Origin: Microbacterium sp. ABRD28
GTDB taxonomy: Bacteria; Actinomycetota; Actinomycetes; Actinomycetales; Microbacteriaceae
Direction of reading: 5' to 3'
DNA: 64,000 nt
NCBI RefSeq assembly: GCF_003850245.1
Contig: NZ_CP031015.1
Location: forward strand, 372,001 to 436,000
The notes under the pieces: model-generated
Seen by the model: only the letters and a program-made list of their open reading frames with translations
What the model was told of the DNA's origin: nothing
Database searches by the model: none
Made by a program: the position numbers and the translations under genes
Shown here: positions 63,037 through 64,000 of the stretch, one piece after another
Layout of the letters: the number at the start of each line of letters is the position of its first letter
How positions within the stretch are numbered: the first letter of the stretch is position 1

Positions 63037-64000
63037 CGCGGGGGCACCTGACACCACGAGATGTCGAAGCCCTGCAGCGAGACGACCTGCGTACCGTCGT
63101 CGATCTCGATGATGCGGGTCTGCAGCCGTTCGGGAAGCGGCAAGCGGTAGTCGTCGTACGCGTTCTGCGCCGCGGCCGGTGCGACGAGCACCGCCAGGTA
63201 GCGCGCGCTCGGCGATACGCAGGTCTGCACGACGGCGTCCTCCGCGCCGATCTCGGTCAGGGCGCTGGTGGCCCCGTCAGCTCCGACCCGCACGACGGCG
63301 GTCGATCCGGTCGGGCTGCCGTCGCTGCCGAACACCGCGGCGGAGCGGATCGTCCCGCCATCCGGCATGGGCGTGATCGTGGTGACCGTCCCGAGATCGG
63401 TATCGGGAACACCGAGCGGCTCTTCCGAGGCATCCGTCAGATCGATCACCGCCGGCCCGTCCGCGCGCTCGACAACCGCTTCCGACGAGCCGCGCGCGAT
63501 CCCGCTGATCGACAACGCCGTCCCGAGCGCCGTCGAATCCGCACCGTCGGCGCCCGTCAGGAGAAGCTGCCCATCGAAGGAGAGGAGCAGGATGCTGTCG
63601 GTGTCGGGCACGAATCGCCACTCCGCGATGCGGGGGTCGGCGCCCTCGATCGCGATCTCGGTGGGTTCGACCTCGGCGGCGCCCCGGGCGAGCGATGCCG
63701 TGTACAGGCGGCTCTCCTGGGCGCCTTCGGCGCTGACATCCTCATCGGTGTACAGGTAACCGACCACTTCGCCGCGGTCGGCGCTCTGCAGATTCGTGAC
63801 GAACCCGTCGCCGGGCAGCGGAAGGCTGCGTTCGTCGCCGCCGTCCAGATCCGTCACGATCAGCTCGGCCGATCCGTCGTCGTCGAGCACCGACATCACC
63901 AGGTGCCGCGAGGTCGCGCGGAAGTCCTCGATGTGCGGGTGGGTGAACACCGCCTCGGCATCGTCGCCGGTGAGATCGGTGCGGAACACCGTGTCGCCGC
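63033..64000 (-). CDS. Beta-propeller (TolB-like) protein, N-terminus beyond window
   Basis: At least 322 residues, open at the right edge, so the start is outside the window. Repeated blocks resembling propeller blades are visible: ELIVTDLDGGDERSLPLPGD, LLLSFDGQLLLTGADG, DGGTIRSAAVFGSDGSPTGS, LTEIGAEDAVVQTCVSPSAR and RIIEIDDGTQVVSLQGFD. A cysteine near the C-terminus (ISWCQVPPR) recurs with QTCVSPS, perhaps forming a disulfide in an exported protein. Identity beyond the fold is unknown. Its stop overlaps the glycosylase start. Confidence 0.7.
   Translation of the reverse strand, partial: GDTVFRTDLTGDDAEAVFTHPHIEDFRATSRHLVMSVLDDDGSAELIVTDLDGGDERSLPLPGDGFVTNLQSADRGEVVGYLYTDEDVSAEGAQESRLYTASLARGAAEVEPTEIAIEGADPRIAEWRFVPDTDSILLLSFDGQLLLTGADGADSTALGTALSISGIARGSSEAVVERADGPAVIDLTDASEEPLGVPDTDLGTVTTITPMPDGGTIRSAAVFGSDGSPTGSTAVVRVGADGATSALTEIGAEDAVVQTCVSPSARYLAVLVAPAAAQNAYDDYRLPLPERLQTRIIEIDDGTQVVSLQGFDISWCQVPPR

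Overview
The window is chromosomal DNA from a high-GC Gram-positive actinobacterium, most likely a member of the Microbacteriaceae (Microbacterium-like). This rests on the very high GC content, the dnaK-grpE-dnaJ-hspR operon with HAIR operators, a DtxR-type iron box, a DUF222-HNH nuclease, a Septum_form lipoprotein, frequent GTG starts and ATGA/GTGA overlaps. I see no prophage, transposase, CRISPR array or rRNA. There is one tRNA, tRNA-Gly(CCC).

Layout. 1-9.5 kb: SRPBCC and UbiA-family genes, an N-domain-less ClpB with its own HAIR box, a secreted M28 peptidase, a GlxA-type regulator divergent from a small membrane peptide, and two GT4 glycosyltransferases. 9.6-11.8 kb: a DUF559 nuclease-like gene bracketed by two inverted pairs of 57-bp palindromic elements, followed by GC-rich tandem repeats. 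11.8-19.4 kb: isochorismatase-like hydrolase, K+ channel, DUF2252, a lipoprotein, then the HspR-controlled chaperone operon.

19.4-42.2 kb is a large carbohydrate-catabolism island. It holds an isomerase/FGGY-kinase pair with LacI; a GntR-RbsD-RbsK operon divergent from a transaldolase-like enzyme; what looks like a complete L-fucose oxidation route (fucose dehydrogenase, fuconolactonase, fuconate dehydratase, 2-keto-3-deoxy-fuconate dehydrogenase, diketo-acid hydrolase, mutarotase) with a FadR-type regulator; a ribose-type ABC transporter; and a second operon (PTE-like, shikimate-dehydrogenase-like, KDPG aldolase, 2-hydroxyacid dehydrogenase, FGGY kinase, cupin sugar isomerase) whose substrate I cannot name. 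Recurring palindromes tie the island together: one operator type (consensus ACCTGTAATKACAGGT) lies at three promoters and another (TGAAATCGATTTCA) at two. Both occur before the ABC transporter.

42.3-64 kb is mostly housekeeping and stress genes: an MFS exporter, a divergent MarR pair, dcd, tRNA-Gly, an iron-boxed heme oxygenase next to a DUF2470 protein, a Pif1-like helicase, a MerR/thioredoxin-reductase-like pair over a perfect palindrome, a CopD-CtaG fusion, HU, zinc-ligand-free ribosomal proteins L28-L33-S14, a DUF222-HNH protein, alkyladenine glycosylase and a beta-propeller protein cut by the window edge.

The most unusual signal is the DUF559 gene with its flanking inverted 57-bp elements, which resembles a REP/RAYT arrangement without the usual transposase-like protein. 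The second is the multi-operator wiring of the sugar island.
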